Shown piece after piece: positions 1 to 9,329 of a stretch of 64,000 nt of DNA. The DNA comes from Acidovorax sp. FHTAMBA (GTDB taxonomy: Bacteria; Pseudomonadota; Gammaproteobacteria; Burkholderiales; Burkholderiaceae_C). Location of the stretch: assembly GCF_038958875.1 (NCBI RefSeq), contig NZ_CP152407.1, positions 503,501 to 567,500 of the forward strand. The letters are read 5' to 3'. Made by a program: the position numbers and the translations under genes. Each line of letters opens with the position of its first letter. Positions within the stretch are counted from its first letter, which is position 1. Under the pieces are notes generated by a model, which did not search any database, was not told where the DNA came from, and worked only from the letters and a program-made list of their open reading frames with translations.

Positions 1-130
1 ATAGTTCATAACCAATTCAAGCAAGCAAAGCCCGTTTTTTATTGGTGTTTACCCTTGATCTGCGTCACGTCCCGTGGCGCATGCTGGCGGCATGGACCAA
101 CAAAACAGGGTGCCAACCCAGGAGACACGC

Positions 131-1054
131 ATGGACCACGCAAACCTGATTGCGATCGACATCCACACCCACGCCGAAGTGAGCTGCTGGAACCCGTTCG
201 ACAACTACGGCGAGGAATACGACCGCGCCGCCGACAAGTACTTCAAGAACGGCCGTCGCCCCACCATTGCCGAAACGGTGGCGTACTACCGCGAGCAGAA
301 GATTGGCCTGGTGATGTTCACCGTGGACGCGGAGTCCAAGATGGGCCGCCGCCGCATCCCCAACGAAGAGATCGCCGAAGCGGCCAAGGCCAACAGCGAC
401 ATGATGACGGCCTTCGCCAGCATTGACCCCCACAAGGGCAAGATGGGCGCGCGCGAGGCACGCCGCCTGATCGAGGAGTTCGGTATCAAGGGCTTCAAGT
501 TCCACCCCACGGTGCAGGCCTACCACCCCTACGACAAGATGGCCTGGCCCATCTACGAGGTGATTGCCGAATACGGCATGCCCGCCATCTTCCACACCGG
601 GCACAGCGGCATCGGCAGCGGCATGCGCTGCGGCGGTGGCCTGCGGTTGGAATACTCCAATCCCATGCACCTGGACGATGTGGCGATTGACTTCCCCGAC
701 ATGCAGATCGTGATGGCGCACCCGAGCTTTCCGTGGCAGGACGAGGCATTGAGCGTGGCCACGCACAAGCCCAATGTGTGGATCGACCTGTCGGGCTGGA
801 GCCCCAAGTATTTTCCGAAGCAGCTGGTGCAGTACGCGAACACGCTGCTGAAAGACCGCATCCTGTTCGGCAGCGACTACCCGCTGATCACCCCCGAGCG
901 CTGGATGAAGGACTTCCAGGAAGCGGGCTTCAAGCCCGAGGTGATGCCGGGCATCCTGAAGGGTAACGCCGTGCGGTTGCTGGGGCTGGACAAACCGCAG
1001 GGTGCGGCAGCAGCGGCCACCGCGCCTGCCCCCATGCCGCAAACCCCTGCCTGA
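131..1054 (+). CDS. Amidohydrolase-family (TIM-barrel) metal-dependent hydrolase/decarboxylase
   Basis: A 307-residue protein of the amidohydrolase-2 group, which contains gamma-resorcylate and ACMS decarboxylase relatives. The N-terminal metal-binding motif DIHTHAE is clear. Later metal or catalytic positions fit FKFHPTVQAYHP, FHTGHSG, MAHPSFPWQ and, near the C-terminus, LFGSDYPLITPERW. These are the usual histidine and aspartate positions of this fold. The start at 131 is chosen because AGGAGA lies just upstream; an in-frame start at 74 lacks such a site. The C-terminus ends in an Ala/Pro-rich tail. It is cytoplasmic with no signal peptide. It abuts the MarR gene tail to tail (stops 1 base apart). 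The substrate cannot be told from sequence; an aromatic acid or lactone is plausible. Confidence 0.85.
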   Translation: MDHANLIAIDIHTHAEVSCWNPFDNYGEEYDRAADKYFKNGRRPTIAETVAYYREQKIGLVMFTVDAESKMGRRRIPNEEIAEAAKANSDMMTAFASIDPHKGKMGAREARRLIEEFGIKGFKFHPTVQAYHPYDKMAWPIYEVIAEYGMPAIFHTGHSGIGSGMRCGGGLRLEYSNPMHLDDVAIDFPDMQIVMAHPSFPWQDEALSVATHKPNVWIDLSGWSPKYFPKQLVQYANTLLKDRILFGSDYPLITPERWMKDFQEAGFKPEVMPGILKGNAVRLLGLDKPQGAAAAATAPAPMPQTPA

Positions 1055-1564
1055 TCAGTCGTAGATCTTCTGCAGCAGACGAATCAGCGTCTTGCGCTCA
1101 GTGGCGGTGAGGCGTCCGCTGGCGTCCTGCTCCAGTTGGGCCACGGTCGCTTCGGCTTGCGCCGTCAGATCGGTGCCTTCGGAGGTGAGGTGCACGCCCA
1201 TGGCACGGCCGTCGCTCGGGTGCGGCCGGCGCTCGATCAGGCCGCGCCGCTCCAGCGCGGCGATCAGCCCCACCATGTTGGGCGGCAGCACATTGAGCGT
1301 GGCGCACAGCTGGCGCGAGGTGATGCCCGGGTTGTGCGCCACCAGCGACAGCACCGAGAAATCCACCACCTTGAGGTCGTACACCGACATGCGTTCCATG
1401 AACACTTCGATGATGGCCAGCGCCGCGCGGCGCGTGTTGTAGCCCACCAGCGTGCGCAAGAAGGTGGTGTCCACCTGGTCCACCGACTCGGCGGTGGCAG
1501 GCATCAGGGTTTCAGCAGGGGCCGTGGACGGCACGGTTTTCGGGTGGGAGCGAACGCTGGGCAT
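1055..1564 (-). CDS. MarR-family transcriptional regulator
   Basis: A winged helix-turn-helix regulator of about 169 residues. The HTH segment is ITSRQLCATLNVLPPNMVGL followed by the wing with the family hallmark ERRPHPSDGRAMGVHLT, where the DGR wing tip is typical of MarR. The N-terminal helices before it (VDTTFLRTLVGYNTRRAA) would form the dimer interface. A GTG start at 1597 and an ATG at 1504 are possible alternatives; none has a strong ribosome binding site. It is convergent with the amidohydrolase gene, so co-regulation is possible but not shown. The ligand is unknown. Confidence 0.85.
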   Translation of the reverse strand: MPSVRSHPKTVPSTAPAETLMPATAESVDQVDTTFLRTLVGYNTRRAALAIIEVFMERMSVYDLKVVDFSVLSLVAHNPGITSRQLCATLNVLPPNMVGLIAALERRGLIERRPHPSDGRAMGVHLTSEGTDLTAQAEATVAQLEQDASGRLTATERKTLIRLLQKIYD

Positions 1565-1654
1565 GGGGCAATTGTGACGGGATGGGCTCAACGGCACGGT
1601 GCCGGGCAGGCCGACAAAGGGCGTGGCGCCAGGGGTTGGATAAAAAATTTGAAG

Positions 1655-1714
1655 GAAATCGGCCTCCAGCGCTTGACCAGTATGCGCTGGCAGCTATCAA
1701 TTTGATATTGGTGG
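1655..1714. repeat. Dispersed palindromic repeat, intergenic copy
   Basis: This is one copy of a roughly 50-base imperfect palindrome found several times in the window. Its core, read on the minus strand, is gatagctgccagcgc, a spacer, gcgctggaggcc. Other copies are at 36585-36641, 44155-44215, 57050-57110, 58595-58655 and 62185-62245. This one lies between the MarR start and the comM stop. Confidence 0.7.
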
Positions 1715-1725
1715 TTGCCCTCGAA

Positions 1726-3072
1726 TCACACGGGGCTGCGCAGCACCCGGCGGTACTGCACGGCCTCGGCCACATGGCTCACCTGCGTGGTGGTGGCACC
1801 CGCCAGGTCGGCAATGGTGCGTGCCACCTTCAGCGCGCGGTGCGTGCTGCGTGCCGACCAGCCCAGGCGCGCGGCGGCGGTGTTGAGGAACTTGGCGGCC
1901 GCGTCATCCAGCAGCAGGTGGGTGTCGATGGCCTGCCCCTGCAGCGCCTGGTTGGTGGTGCCCTGGCGTGCCAGCGCCACCGCCCGTGCGCGCGCCACGC
2001 GCTCGCGGATGGCCCCGGTGGCCTCGCCGGCGGGGGCTTGCACCAGCTGGTCGGCGGGCACGGCCGGCACCTCCACATGCAGGTCAATGCGGTCCAGCAG
2101 CGGCCCGCTGAGCTTGGACTGGTAGCGGTTGATCTGATCGGGCGTGCAGCGGCAGGCGCGCTGGGTGGAGCCCAGGTAGCCACACGGGCACGGGTTCATC
2201 GCCGCAATCATCTGGAACCGGGCTGGGAAGTCCGCACGCTGCGCCGCCCGGGAGATGGTGATGTGGCCGGTCTCCAGCGGCTCGCGCAGCGCTTCCAGCG
2301 CAGCGCGCGGGAATTCGGGCATTTCGTCGAGAAACAGGACACCGTTGTGCGCCAGCGATATTTCGCCCGGCCGCGGGGGCGAGCCGCCCCCCACCAGCGC
2401 CACCGCACTCGCCGTGTGGTGCGGTGCTGCCGTGGGCCGCTGCCCCCATCGGTCGGTATGAAAGCGCCCGGCCAGGCTGGCAATGGCGGCGCTCTCCAGC
2501 GCCTCGTCCACGGTCATGGCGGGCAGCAGGCCGGCAAATCGCAGCGCCAGCATCGACTTGCCCGAGCCTGGCGGCCCGGCCATCAGCACGCTGTGGCCGC
2601 CCGCGGCTGCGATCTCCAGCGCGCGTTTGGCGCTGGACTGCCCCTTTACGTCGGCCATGTCCGGCCCTGCGGTGCTGGTGGCCATGGGGGTGGCCTGCAG
2701 GCGTGTCCAGCCGTCGTTGGCCACATCGGCATCGCCCGCCGCCACGCTGCCCGGCGGCAGGAAGGCGCGCACCACGTCCAGCAGGTGCCGCGCCCGCACC
2801 ACCTGCGCTGCGGGCACCAGTGCGGCCTCTTCGGCGCTGCCCGGGGGCAGCACCAGCTGCGCGGTGATCTGCTGCGTCTGCAGCGCCAGGCTGGTGGCCA
2901 GTGCGCCGCGCACGGGGCGCAGCTCGCCCGACAGCGACAGCTCGCCCGCAAACTCGTAGCCCGCCAGCCGCGCCCCGTCCACCTGCCCGCTGGCGGCCAG
3001 GATGCCCAGCGCTATGGGCAGGTCAAACCGGCCGGAATCCTTGGGCAAATCTGCGGGGGCGAGGTTGACGGT
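1726..3072 (-). pseudogene. comM: comM (YifB-type Mg-chelatase-like AAA+ ATPase), C-terminal fragment cut by the island
   Basis: This is the larger part of ComM, the AAA+ helicase that aids branch migration during integration of transforming DNA. It resumes at TVNLAPADLPKDSGRFDLPI and runs to the natural C-terminus. The AAA+ core shows Walker A AGPPGSGKSML, Walker B GVLFLDEMPEF, then AAMNPCPCGYLG with the family's cysteines. The missing 66 N-terminal codons are at 32385-32582. Joined, they give about 514 residues, the normal ComM length, and the reading frame matches across the junction (NKRI then TVNL). Upstream of codon 67 this fragment runs into island DNA, so no full ComM can be made. A truncated product from an internal start is possible but unlikely to be useful. 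Confidence 0.92.
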
Positions 3073-3085
3073 ACTCGACGATGTA
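3061..3085. other. Left attachment junction (attL) of the GInt island in comM
   Basis: The comM sequence ends at about 3072 (gaggttgacggt) and is followed by island sequence. An imperfect copy of the ttgac core lies at the other border (32373-32377, gcttgactacattt). Imperfect direct repeats at the borders are characteristic of GInt integration. The exact crossover base cannot be fixed from one sequence. Confidence 0.6.
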
Positions 3086-3157
3086 GCCTTACGGAAATGT
3101 ACAGGGTAGATTTTCAAATGAAGTTGTCATCCAGACCTACCTGGCGCAGGAGGAGTA

Positions 3158-5050
3158 GTGCGTTTTAGATTCCACGTTCAACATAAGCTGCATCAGACTG
3201 TTTACAAAAAGATTGAAGAGGTTGACGTGGCGGACTTCAAGGTTCCTGTGGACTCTTGGGTGGCCGCTGCATTAGGCCGGGCAGCTGCTGCGTCAAGCCT
3301 TCAGCCGTTAGAAATTTCGATAGTCTCAAAGTATCGGAAAGTTTTGTGCGCTCTAGCAAATTCCGCGGAGTGGTTGCGCTGCGCAAGTATTTCGCCAGAG
3401 GAGCTTACGGTCGAAAGTCTTGTCGATGCAATCAGGTGCATCGATGCATATGTGTCCACTCTAGATAATTCAACCGCAGCTGGTAAATCTCAGACTTCCT
3501 ATCATTTGAGGCGACTCCTGGTTGATTTTGCGAAATATTATGAAGTTCCGAGAGTATCCCGCCTGAGGGTTATCTATCGAACTCCGCATGTTTCGCGATC
3601 CCCAGGCCGGAAAATGATAAGTGACTGGGCGTCTTCGGGGAGTGACGTGCCGTACCCCATTGGCGCCACTTCATTTAATTCACCCAGTGAATTGCGTGAA
3701 AAAATTGCAGCGAAAATTTCAGGAACGTTGGGCGAAATAAAAATAGCTGCAATGCGCGAAATCAATGATATCGAAGAAATCTATCACAGGTATGAGCGAT
3801 TGTTCGGTTCATCTGAGGTTTCGATGGATATCGTTGAGCGGCTTCTTGAAGGTTTAGCAAATCGAAAACAGCCTTCAAATGCGAAGAAATTTACCGAATG
3901 GATTCATTCCCTTCCAATTAATGTTTTGGCTGCTGCATACTGGAAAATATCTCAGGATGCGCTAAGGGGGGAGCTTGAGGGCTTGAGTCAATTCAGGTGT
4001 TTAAGAGCGCCTGAGATTATTGAATATATTAAAGAAAAATGCCTGCGTGGCTGTCGGATTGATCTTTTTGCAGAGTTTGTTGGAAACAGAATTATCGATC
4101 AAAGAGGTATGCTAGGCTGCCTAATTATTCTGCAGATTCATACCGGATGGAATGTTAATTCTGTCCTTGAGATGGATGCAGATGGTATTCAGAAGAATAA
4201 TAATGGAGGATACTTTATCCAAGGATATAAGAGTCGTACAGCAGAAGACACTCCATTTGTGGAGGTTTTGGCATCAGATTCTGAAGCTATCCGAGTCATT
4301 CAAATTTTGCTATCACGACTTAATGCTATGAAAGTGTTGGGTTGGGTATCTTCTAGCGAGAAGAGGTTGTGGCTCAACAGTCGCTGGGCACGGACCGGGA
4401 AGAGTCATCCATTTGTGGGATGGGGCACTCTCCTATCAATGTTTTGCAAGAGACACGGCTTAGTACAGTTTTCGTCAGAGCAACTCAGAGTAGAAGTCCT
4501 TGCAAGTCACGGCATTGTCGCCGGCGGGCTGGAGGCGGCGAGACATGTTGCGGGTCATGCAAGTATCAATACCACCGCTATATATCTGGACCAGTTGTTA
4601 CTTCAGCGCCTAAATTCATCATATGCACTTGAGTTTGAGCGGCGGTTGGAAAAATCCGTTCGCTATCGAATGGGGCAAGTGCAAGAAATGAACAGCGAAT
4701 CAGACCTTCTGTATGCCATCGGCGATGGTACGAGTTGTGCAGATCCCTTCAATCCTCCAGAGCCTGCGTTTATTGAGCACGGTGTCTGCTCAGGCGCGGG
4801 GTGCCATCGCGGTGAAGGGTGTTCGCACCGCCGTATCTTGATTGATCGTACCCGCATGGAAGAAGCGTTCCGAACTAAACGCTTCTATGACGAATGCTGG
4901 CGCGACTTGTTAAGTTCTAACAAAGAGTATTTTTTGAAAATACATATCCCTGCCATGTTGGTTAATACGGCGCTGATTGGCATTATTGAAAATGGGGCTT
5001 ACAGACACATTGCGAAAGCAGTTAGAAAAGAAGTTTATGAAGGGCGTTGA
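3158..5050 (+). CDS. ginA: GInt integrase GinA (degenerate tyrosine recombinase)
   Basis: A 630-residue protein that opens the gin operon. The C-terminal half has the layout of a tyrosine recombinase catalytic domain. A box-I-like stretch LIILQIHTGWNVNSVLEM lacks the usual arginine. Box II is ARHVAGHASINTTAIYLDQ, with the H and the candidate nucleophile Y preserved. The HxxR motif is not clear. Near the C-terminus a Cys/His cluster (HGVCSGAGCHRGEGCSHRR) may bind zinc. In GInts all four gin genes are needed for integration and excision. The start is GTG at 3158, preceded by AGGAGG. Base composition is AT-richer than the backbone. It is followed at once by ginB. Loss of catalytic residues suggests a structural or accessory role, which is an inference. 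Confidence 0.85.
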   Translation: MRFRFHVQHKLHQTVYKKIEEVDVADFKVPVDSWVAAALGRAAAASSLQPLEISIVSKYRKVLCALANSAEWLRCASISPEELTVESLVDAIRCIDAYVSTLDNSTAAGKSQTSYHLRRLLVDFAKYYEVPRVSRLRVIYRTPHVSRSPGRKMISDWASSGSDVPYPIGATSFNSPSELREKIAAKISGTLGEIKIAAMREINDIEEIYHRYERLFGSSEVSMDIVERLLEGLANRKQPSNAKKFTEWIHSLPINVLAAAYWKISQDALRGELEGLSQFRCLRAPEIIEYIKEKCLRGCRIDLFAEFVGNRIIDQRGMLGCLIILQIHTGWNVNSVLEMDADGIQKNNNGGYFIQGYKSRTAEDTPFVEVLASDSEAIRVIQILLSRLNAMKVLGWVSSSEKRLWLNSRWARTGKSHPFVGWGTLLSMFCKRHGLVQFSSEQLRVEVLASHGIVAGGLEAARHVAGHASINTTAIYLDQLLLQRLNSSYALEFERRLEKSVRYRMGQVQEMNSESDLLYAIGDGTSCADPFNPPEPAFIEHGVCSGAGCHRGEGCSHRRILIDRTRMEEAFRTKRFYDECWRDLLSSNKEYFLKIHIPAMLVNTALIGIIENGAYRHIAKAVRKEVYEGR

Positions 5051-5051
5051 G

Positions 5052-7328
5052 ATGAGGCTCAATCGAATAGGGCATAGTTTGCCAGATAAAGAGCTGGAGA
5101 TGGTGGATTTTGCGCTTGAAAGTCCCGTTGTCTACAGGGGTGGGAAAATATTGGCAAAAATATATGAGGCGAGAGAAGATGAGGCGGGTTATATTGAAAT
5201 TGATCCCTCGCATTTTTTCCTGCCCCCTGCTCCATTTGCTGATGGAGTAATCTCCTTGGCCGAGCGCAGTGATCTTGTAATGGCTGCCTTTCTGGCGGTT
5301 CGCACATATGCGGAGAGACAAGAACCAAGTAAATCGACGCATATAAATGTAAAGAAAGCTTTTCGTGTACTGGCGAAGACTTTCGAGTTTGCTTGGCTTC
5401 GAGGTTACTACAGCCTCCAAGACTGGTCGCCGGAATTGACGGACTCACTACCTAAGCTATTGGGTGAAGGCGGATGGGCAAAGGCTCTAAATATTTCTGA
5501 GCGTGTGAGTAAATTGATTGAAGGAGATCCAAAAAATTTAGCTGAGAAATACATCGGTCAACGGAGGACTAAGGCAGATGAGTATTCGATAAGGGGGAGG
5601 CTGCAGATTGATTTAGGTACGAATATCATGCAGGCTGAATTAGATTCGGTCCGTGATGTTCTTTCTGAAGCAATGGGTCAGCCACTGACTGGGAGCAGTC
5701 CCTCTTCAAGAAGGGTACGGTCCGCAGCAACCTCTGGAATGCTGGTCTCCGCCTTGCGTGAGCAACTCGCTTGGATAAATCTTCTTGCTGAGGCGGGGAG
5801 TGGCCAATTAATTACCTACGCGCCCTATCCGTCCCCGGTAAAAACCGCTGAAGAGTATGGGCGCGGGAATTCCGGACGGACACCAAATATCACACCAACC
5901 CAGGTCGCTAAACTATTGGCTGAAGGGCTGCGTCTTTCCGAAGAAGCTAGCGTCCATATTCTTGCTTTGTTAGAAGACGTTGTGGTGCGAATGGAGGGGG
6001 ATGCTTTGAATGGACAGGGCGTGTCGCGCAAGTCTGCGCTCGCAGCTCTAGAGTCATCCGCTCACAGGCTTAGGTTGCGCGACGCGTTTGGGATGGATAT
6101 CACCGGTCTTATGCCAACACAGGCTACTCCTAAGGAACAGTCGTTGGATGGCGCTCTGGAAACCTTGTACTCGGGATGCTTCGCCCTAATCGGGCTTATG
6201 AATGCACGCAGAAAGGACGAGGTCCAACATAGGAAAATTGGTCTTACCCGAGCATCGTTGGAAGTGGTGGATAAATCACTTGATTTGTATATGTGCTCTT
6301 TTTATATGCAAAAGACGCACAAGCTGCATGTACCAATGTATGTTGGGCGGGCTACGGTGAACGCAATTCACTGTCTTGAGCATCTCGAGAGCTTGACCAT
6401 GCGATTGGCATTGGCGGTTGGCGGAGAAGACCGTGTGCTAGCAGATTCTGACCGTGCGCTCTTTCGCCAGCCGAACCTGCAGTTCGGGACAAAGCGTGCT
6501 CATTCACGAGTTTGGTTTGAATTCGGAACCGGTCGAACTACCGAAGGGTTCTTCAAGAGGGCATTCGGTGAATTTGCTGAGTTCGACCGAATTACCTCCC
6601 ATATGTTTCGCCGTGGATATGGATTGCTGTTCATCTATCGGTTCGAAGGTCCAATATTGGCATTGACCCAAAAGTACGGACATTTGGATCCAACTGACAC
6701 CATCACTTATTTAGTAGATCCAAGGCAAGGAGGGGGAGGGCCTAAAGTTAACCAATTCGCTCGAATGTCTCCTGAGCAAATACAAGAATCTATAAATGAA
6801 GTCCAAGGAATTGAACGAGAGATACGCTCGGTAAGCGATGAGAGGCTCCAAGAGATGGTTCGTCAATTAGTCGATGGAAAAAATGTCGGAGGTGGGGCTT
6901 TTCCAAAGCTCATCCGACGACTTCATCAGCGCTTTTCCTTACGCACAGATTATGGCAATATGGAGCCGGACAAGCAAGGGTCAGTTGTCGCAGATCTTCT
7001 GAAATCGAGAGGCCATCAGTTTCGTCCGTATTGGCATGGTAACTGCTGCGCGCCAAGTGAAGCGCTTGCTAAACGTGCGCACTGTAATAACAAGGAAGGC
7101 AGGGGAACACGTCGAGAAAACGCTGGACCGATCATCTGCGCTGGTTGCCAATATCACCATATTGTTGCGGATCACATTCGCTCGCTCGAAGGGTATGCTT
7201 TGTCGATTCGTGCTCGTTTAGTCGATGCAGAATCTAGCGCATTAGCGCGTGCTCGTTTAACACCCGTTTTAGAAAATTTGGAGCGTGTAGTTGTCTTGCA
7301 TCGGCGTAGGATGGAGCATGCCAATTAA
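5052..7328 (+). CDS. ginB: GInt integrase GinB (tyrosine recombinase, large)
   Basis: A 758-residue recombinase. Catalytic positions are readable: box-I arginine in LMNARRKDEVQHRK, HxxR in SHMFRRGYGLLF, then QKYGHLDPTDTITYLVD with the final His and the Tyr nucleophile. After the catalytic domain there is a tail with a Cys/His cluster (HGNCCAPSE ... RAHCNNK ... ICAGCQYHH), similar in style to the one in GinA. The ATG at 5052 is preferred because it lies one base after the ginA stop and has GAAGGG upstream; an ATG at 5037 and a longer form from 4977 would overlap ginA. Of the three recombinases it and GinD keep the full R-HxxR-H-Y set. It should act in the cytoplasm on the att sites in comM. 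Confidence 0.88.
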   Translation: MRLNRIGHSLPDKELEMVDFALESPVVYRGGKILAKIYEAREDEAGYIEIDPSHFFLPPAPFADGVISLAERSDLVMAAFLAVRTYAERQEPSKSTHINVKKAFRVLAKTFEFAWLRGYYSLQDWSPELTDSLPKLLGEGGWAKALNISERVSKLIEGDPKNLAEKYIGQRRTKADEYSIRGRLQIDLGTNIMQAELDSVRDVLSEAMGQPLTGSSPSSRRVRSAATSGMLVSALREQLAWINLLAEAGSGQLITYAPYPSPVKTAEEYGRGNSGRTPNITPTQVAKLLAEGLRLSEEASVHILALLEDVVVRMEGDALNGQGVSRKSALAALESSAHRLRLRDAFGMDITGLMPTQATPKEQSLDGALETLYSGCFALIGLMNARRKDEVQHRKIGLTRASLEVVDKSLDLYMCSFYMQKTHKLHVPMYVGRATVNAIHCLEHLESLTMRLALAVGGEDRVLADSDRALFRQPNLQFGTKRAHSRVWFEFGTGRTTEGFFKRAFGEFAEFDRITSHMFRRGYGLLFIYRFEGPILALTQKYGHLDPTDTITYLVDPRQGGGGPKVNQFARMSPEQIQESINEVQGIEREIRSVSDERLQEMVRQLVDGKNVGGGAFPKLIRRLHQRFSLRTDYGNMEPDKQGSVVADLLKSRGHQFRPYWHGNCCAPSEALAKRAHCNNKEGRGTRRENAGPIICAGCQYHHIVADHIRSLEGYALSIRARLVDAESSALARARLTPVLENLERVVVLHRRRMEHAN

Positions 7329-8028
7329 ACGCAATCTGCCTTCGCAATCTGCGACTGGCTATAAGCCGCTAGTGGCCTTCGGAAACGAAGAAGCAGCAAA
7401 GCAGAACATTGATCTGAAAATATCATTCCTTACAGATTTTTGTGCCGCTCGTTCAAATCACTTAGCAGCTCAAAAGCTAGCCGTTGGCAGTTTGTCGAAA
7501 GTTTTGAGTGAACTCGCCGATGAAGACTTTCTTGCACTAGCACTTTCACTACCTGACAGCAAACGAAAGTTCAATGCATTTGAGTGCGCTGATTTACCTG
7601 CCAAGCTGCGAGTCCTTGTACCTGCGTTCCGATCCAACAGCGCAGAAACACTAAGAAAGGACTCTGAGCGAACGGCGGCAGTCGAGAGAGTGGTAAGGCT
7701 TGTCTCCGAATGTCGCGAAGCCGGCAAACCATCGAATAAAAAGGTTGAGAAGGTAGCTGCGCTGAAGCGACAACTAACGATAGAAATTCGACTGCGCAAA
7801 ATAGCCGAAGAAAACATATATACCCAGAAGAAAATCATTGAGCGGCTTGAAGAGAAGGTAGTGAGCTTTGATAATCGCTACGCGGCACTACACCGTCAAT
7901 GCGAGGAAACAACTGAGTCTCTTAGAAGGGAAATCAGGCAGTTGCTATTAAAGGGCAGCGTTACGGCATCAGAAACAGCTCTAGCTGTTTCGCCATTGAG
8001 GCCGCGCCGCCAAGGGAAGTTAACGTGA
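7318..8028 (+). CDS. ginC: GInt accessory protein GinC (coiled-coil/HLH-type)
   Basis: A 236-residue basic protein with no catalytic motif. The second half is strongly helical and coiled-coil-like: RQLTIEIRLRKIAEENIYTQ, then KKIIERLEEKVVSFDNRYAAL and later helices. GInts carry a small non-recombinase gene at exactly this place, needed for integration and excision, probably as a directionality or assembly factor. The start at 7318 overlaps the ginB stop by 11 bases and has GGAG directly upstream; an ATG at 7312 is an alternative. The stop overlaps the ginD start by 4 bases, indicating translational coupling. Confidence 0.8.
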   Translation: MPIKRNLPSQSATGYKPLVAFGNEEAAKQNIDLKISFLTDFCAARSNHLAAQKLAVGSLSKVLSELADEDFLALALSLPDSKRKFNAFECADLPAKLRVLVPAFRSNSAETLRKDSERTAAVERVVRLVSECREAGKPSNKKVEKVAALKRQLTIEIRLRKIAEENIYTQKKIIERLEEKVVSFDNRYAALHRQCEETTESLRREIRQLLLKGSVTASETALAVSPLRPRRQGKLT

Positions 8029-9278
8029 CTCGGATATTTAAAGGTGGGGCAGGACCACCGATAGTTATTTACGATTTGGTACTCGAAGTAGTTGTTGCCG
8101 AAGCGACGGACTACGCGTTTCATCTCCTCGTGCATGAGGGGCTATCAGGGACGACTGTCGATACGACCACTAACCACATCGTTCGGTTTGCTAACTTCAT
8201 TTTGAGTGAACCAAGGCGGGGAGTAAGGCCATGCTCCCTGCGAGAGGCATTGCACGGCCTGACCAATTCACGGGTCAAAGCTTTTCGAGATCGTGAGCTT
8301 AAATCGGTAACGTTCAATTCCAGATCGCGAAAAAAGGAGCGTAAGGCTAAAGCGACTGTGAATGCTCGACTTGCTGCCGTTTATCGTTGGCTTTGGTGGC
8401 TGCGAGGAGAAGGATTTGTGTCCGAGAACGTTGTCGGACCAAAAGATTGTGCGGTTGAAATGGGGACGCTTGGCAATCAGGAAATACCAACGCGTAGAAA
8501 CAGGCGGAAAAATTACTTACGCGAGAGTCGTAAAGTCGCCTCAAGGGAGCGGTTGAGCATGCCTTTGCTTTATCCCGATGCGGAAGGTCGGGGAAGGCTG
8601 AAAACGGGTTTCGTTCCTTCGAGGGATTTTGTAGATATGGTAGTAGAGTGCCTGATGAAAAGGGAGTCGAGTCAGTACCGAAATCTAAGGGACGCGCTAA
8701 TCGTCGATCTTGCCGTTGAAGTAGGGTTGCGAGTGGGCTCGATTGCTTCGCTCAAAGTCTCAGACTTTGATGAAAGATTGATCGAGAACACATTGGAGTC
8801 AACGGTGTCCATCACACCATCAGTGCAGAAGTTTTCCTACGAGAATTCTTTCGACGTCCCCGTTTGGTTAGCATTGAGAGTGTGCTCGCTGATCAGAATT
8901 CGGGACGAGTACGCAAGGGCCCGTGGCGCTATGGCCGCCCTGAGTCATCAGCATATCTTCGTTTCGGACCGCACTTTCGGCCCACTGAAATCACGCTCGA
9001 TATCACAGTTGCTTAGTGAGATTCTTAGCTCCCTGGGGGCGCCTAAGGGGACGTCAATTCACGCGTTCCGTGGACTGTTCTGCACTGAGGAAGTTGAACG
9101 AGAAATAGCGCATAGAGTCGAGAAAAAAATGGACACCTCAGCTGCTTCCGTATCGGCAGTGATTGCCATGCGCATGGGTCACGCAGATCCGAACTCTTAC
9201 TTTTCCTATGTTTCGCGTGCAATGTCTCGACGCGCTGCGCAGGATAGGGCAAAGCGATTAATTTCGACGCAGAAGTGA
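8025..9278 (+). CDS. ginD: GInt integrase GinD (tyrosine recombinase)
   Basis: A 417-residue tyrosine recombinase, the most canonical of the three. Box I is VEVGLRVGSIASLKVSDFD with the arginine, HxxR is SIHAFRGLFCTEE, and box II is AMRMGHADPNSYFSYVSRA with the His and the Tyr nucleophile. The N-terminal SAM-like core-binding domain (about residues 35-150) includes basic stretches such as SRSRKKERKAKAT. The start is GTG overlapping the ginC stop by 4 bases. The stop codon lies inside the left arm of a long palindrome (9262-9322), which may end the operon transcript. It is the fourth and last gene of the gin operon. Confidence 0.88.
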   Translation: MTRIFKGGAGPPIVIYDLVLEVVVAEATDYAFHLLVHEGLSGTTVDTTTNHIVRFANFILSEPRRGVRPCSLREALHGLTNSRVKAFRDRELKSVTFNSRSRKKERKAKATVNARLAAVYRWLWWLRGEGFVSENVVGPKDCAVEMGTLGNQEIPTRRNRRKNYLRESRKVASRERLSMPLLYPDAEGRGRLKTGFVPSRDFVDMVVECLMKRESSQYRNLRDALIVDLAVEVGLRVGSIASLKVSDFDERLIENTLESTVSITPSVQKFSYENSFDVPVWLALRVCSLIRIRDEYARARGAMAALSHQHIFVSDRTFGPLKSRSISQLLSEILSSLGAPKGTSIHAFRGLFCTEEVEREIAHRVEKKMDTSAASVSAVIAMRMGHADPNSYFSYVSRAMSRRAAQDRAKRLISTQK

Positions 9279-9322
9279 CGCAGTAACCCCCGGGGGGTTA
9301 GTGGGTCACTTCTGCGTGGAAA
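9262..9322. repeat. Long palindrome at the end of the gin operon (IS21-end-like; possible terminator)
   Basis: Arms CGCAGAAGTGAC (9268-9279) and GTCACTTCTGCG (9305-9316) pair perfectly, and TAACCCCC pairs with GGGGGTTA around the centre near 9292. The left arm contains the last codons of ginD. The right half recurs as a 37-base direct repeat at 14639-14675. It would fold into a strong hairpin in RNA, but there is no T-run, so terminator function is only a possibility. The sequence resembles ends of IS21-family elements as I remember them; no transposase gene is present. Confidence 0.65.
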
Positions 9323-9329
9323 TCAACAT
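9293..9329 (+). repeat. 37-base direct repeat, copy 1
   Basis: The stretch beginning gggggttagtgggtcactt and ending tggaaatcaacat is identical to 14639-14675. The two copies bracket the PLD gene and the Septu-like pair, which suggests that this cargo block entered or was exchanged by recombination between the repeats or by an IS-like event. Confidence 0.85.

Noticed and set aside
1582..3168. 528-codon plus-strand frame opposite comM
   Set aside because: Shadow of the comM fragment; repetitive Arg/Gly/His composition.
9262..9322. Palindrome taken as a classical terminator
   Set aside because: There is no T-run and the sequence recurs at 14.6 kb as an IS-end-like repeat, so I list it as a repeat, with termination only as a possibility.
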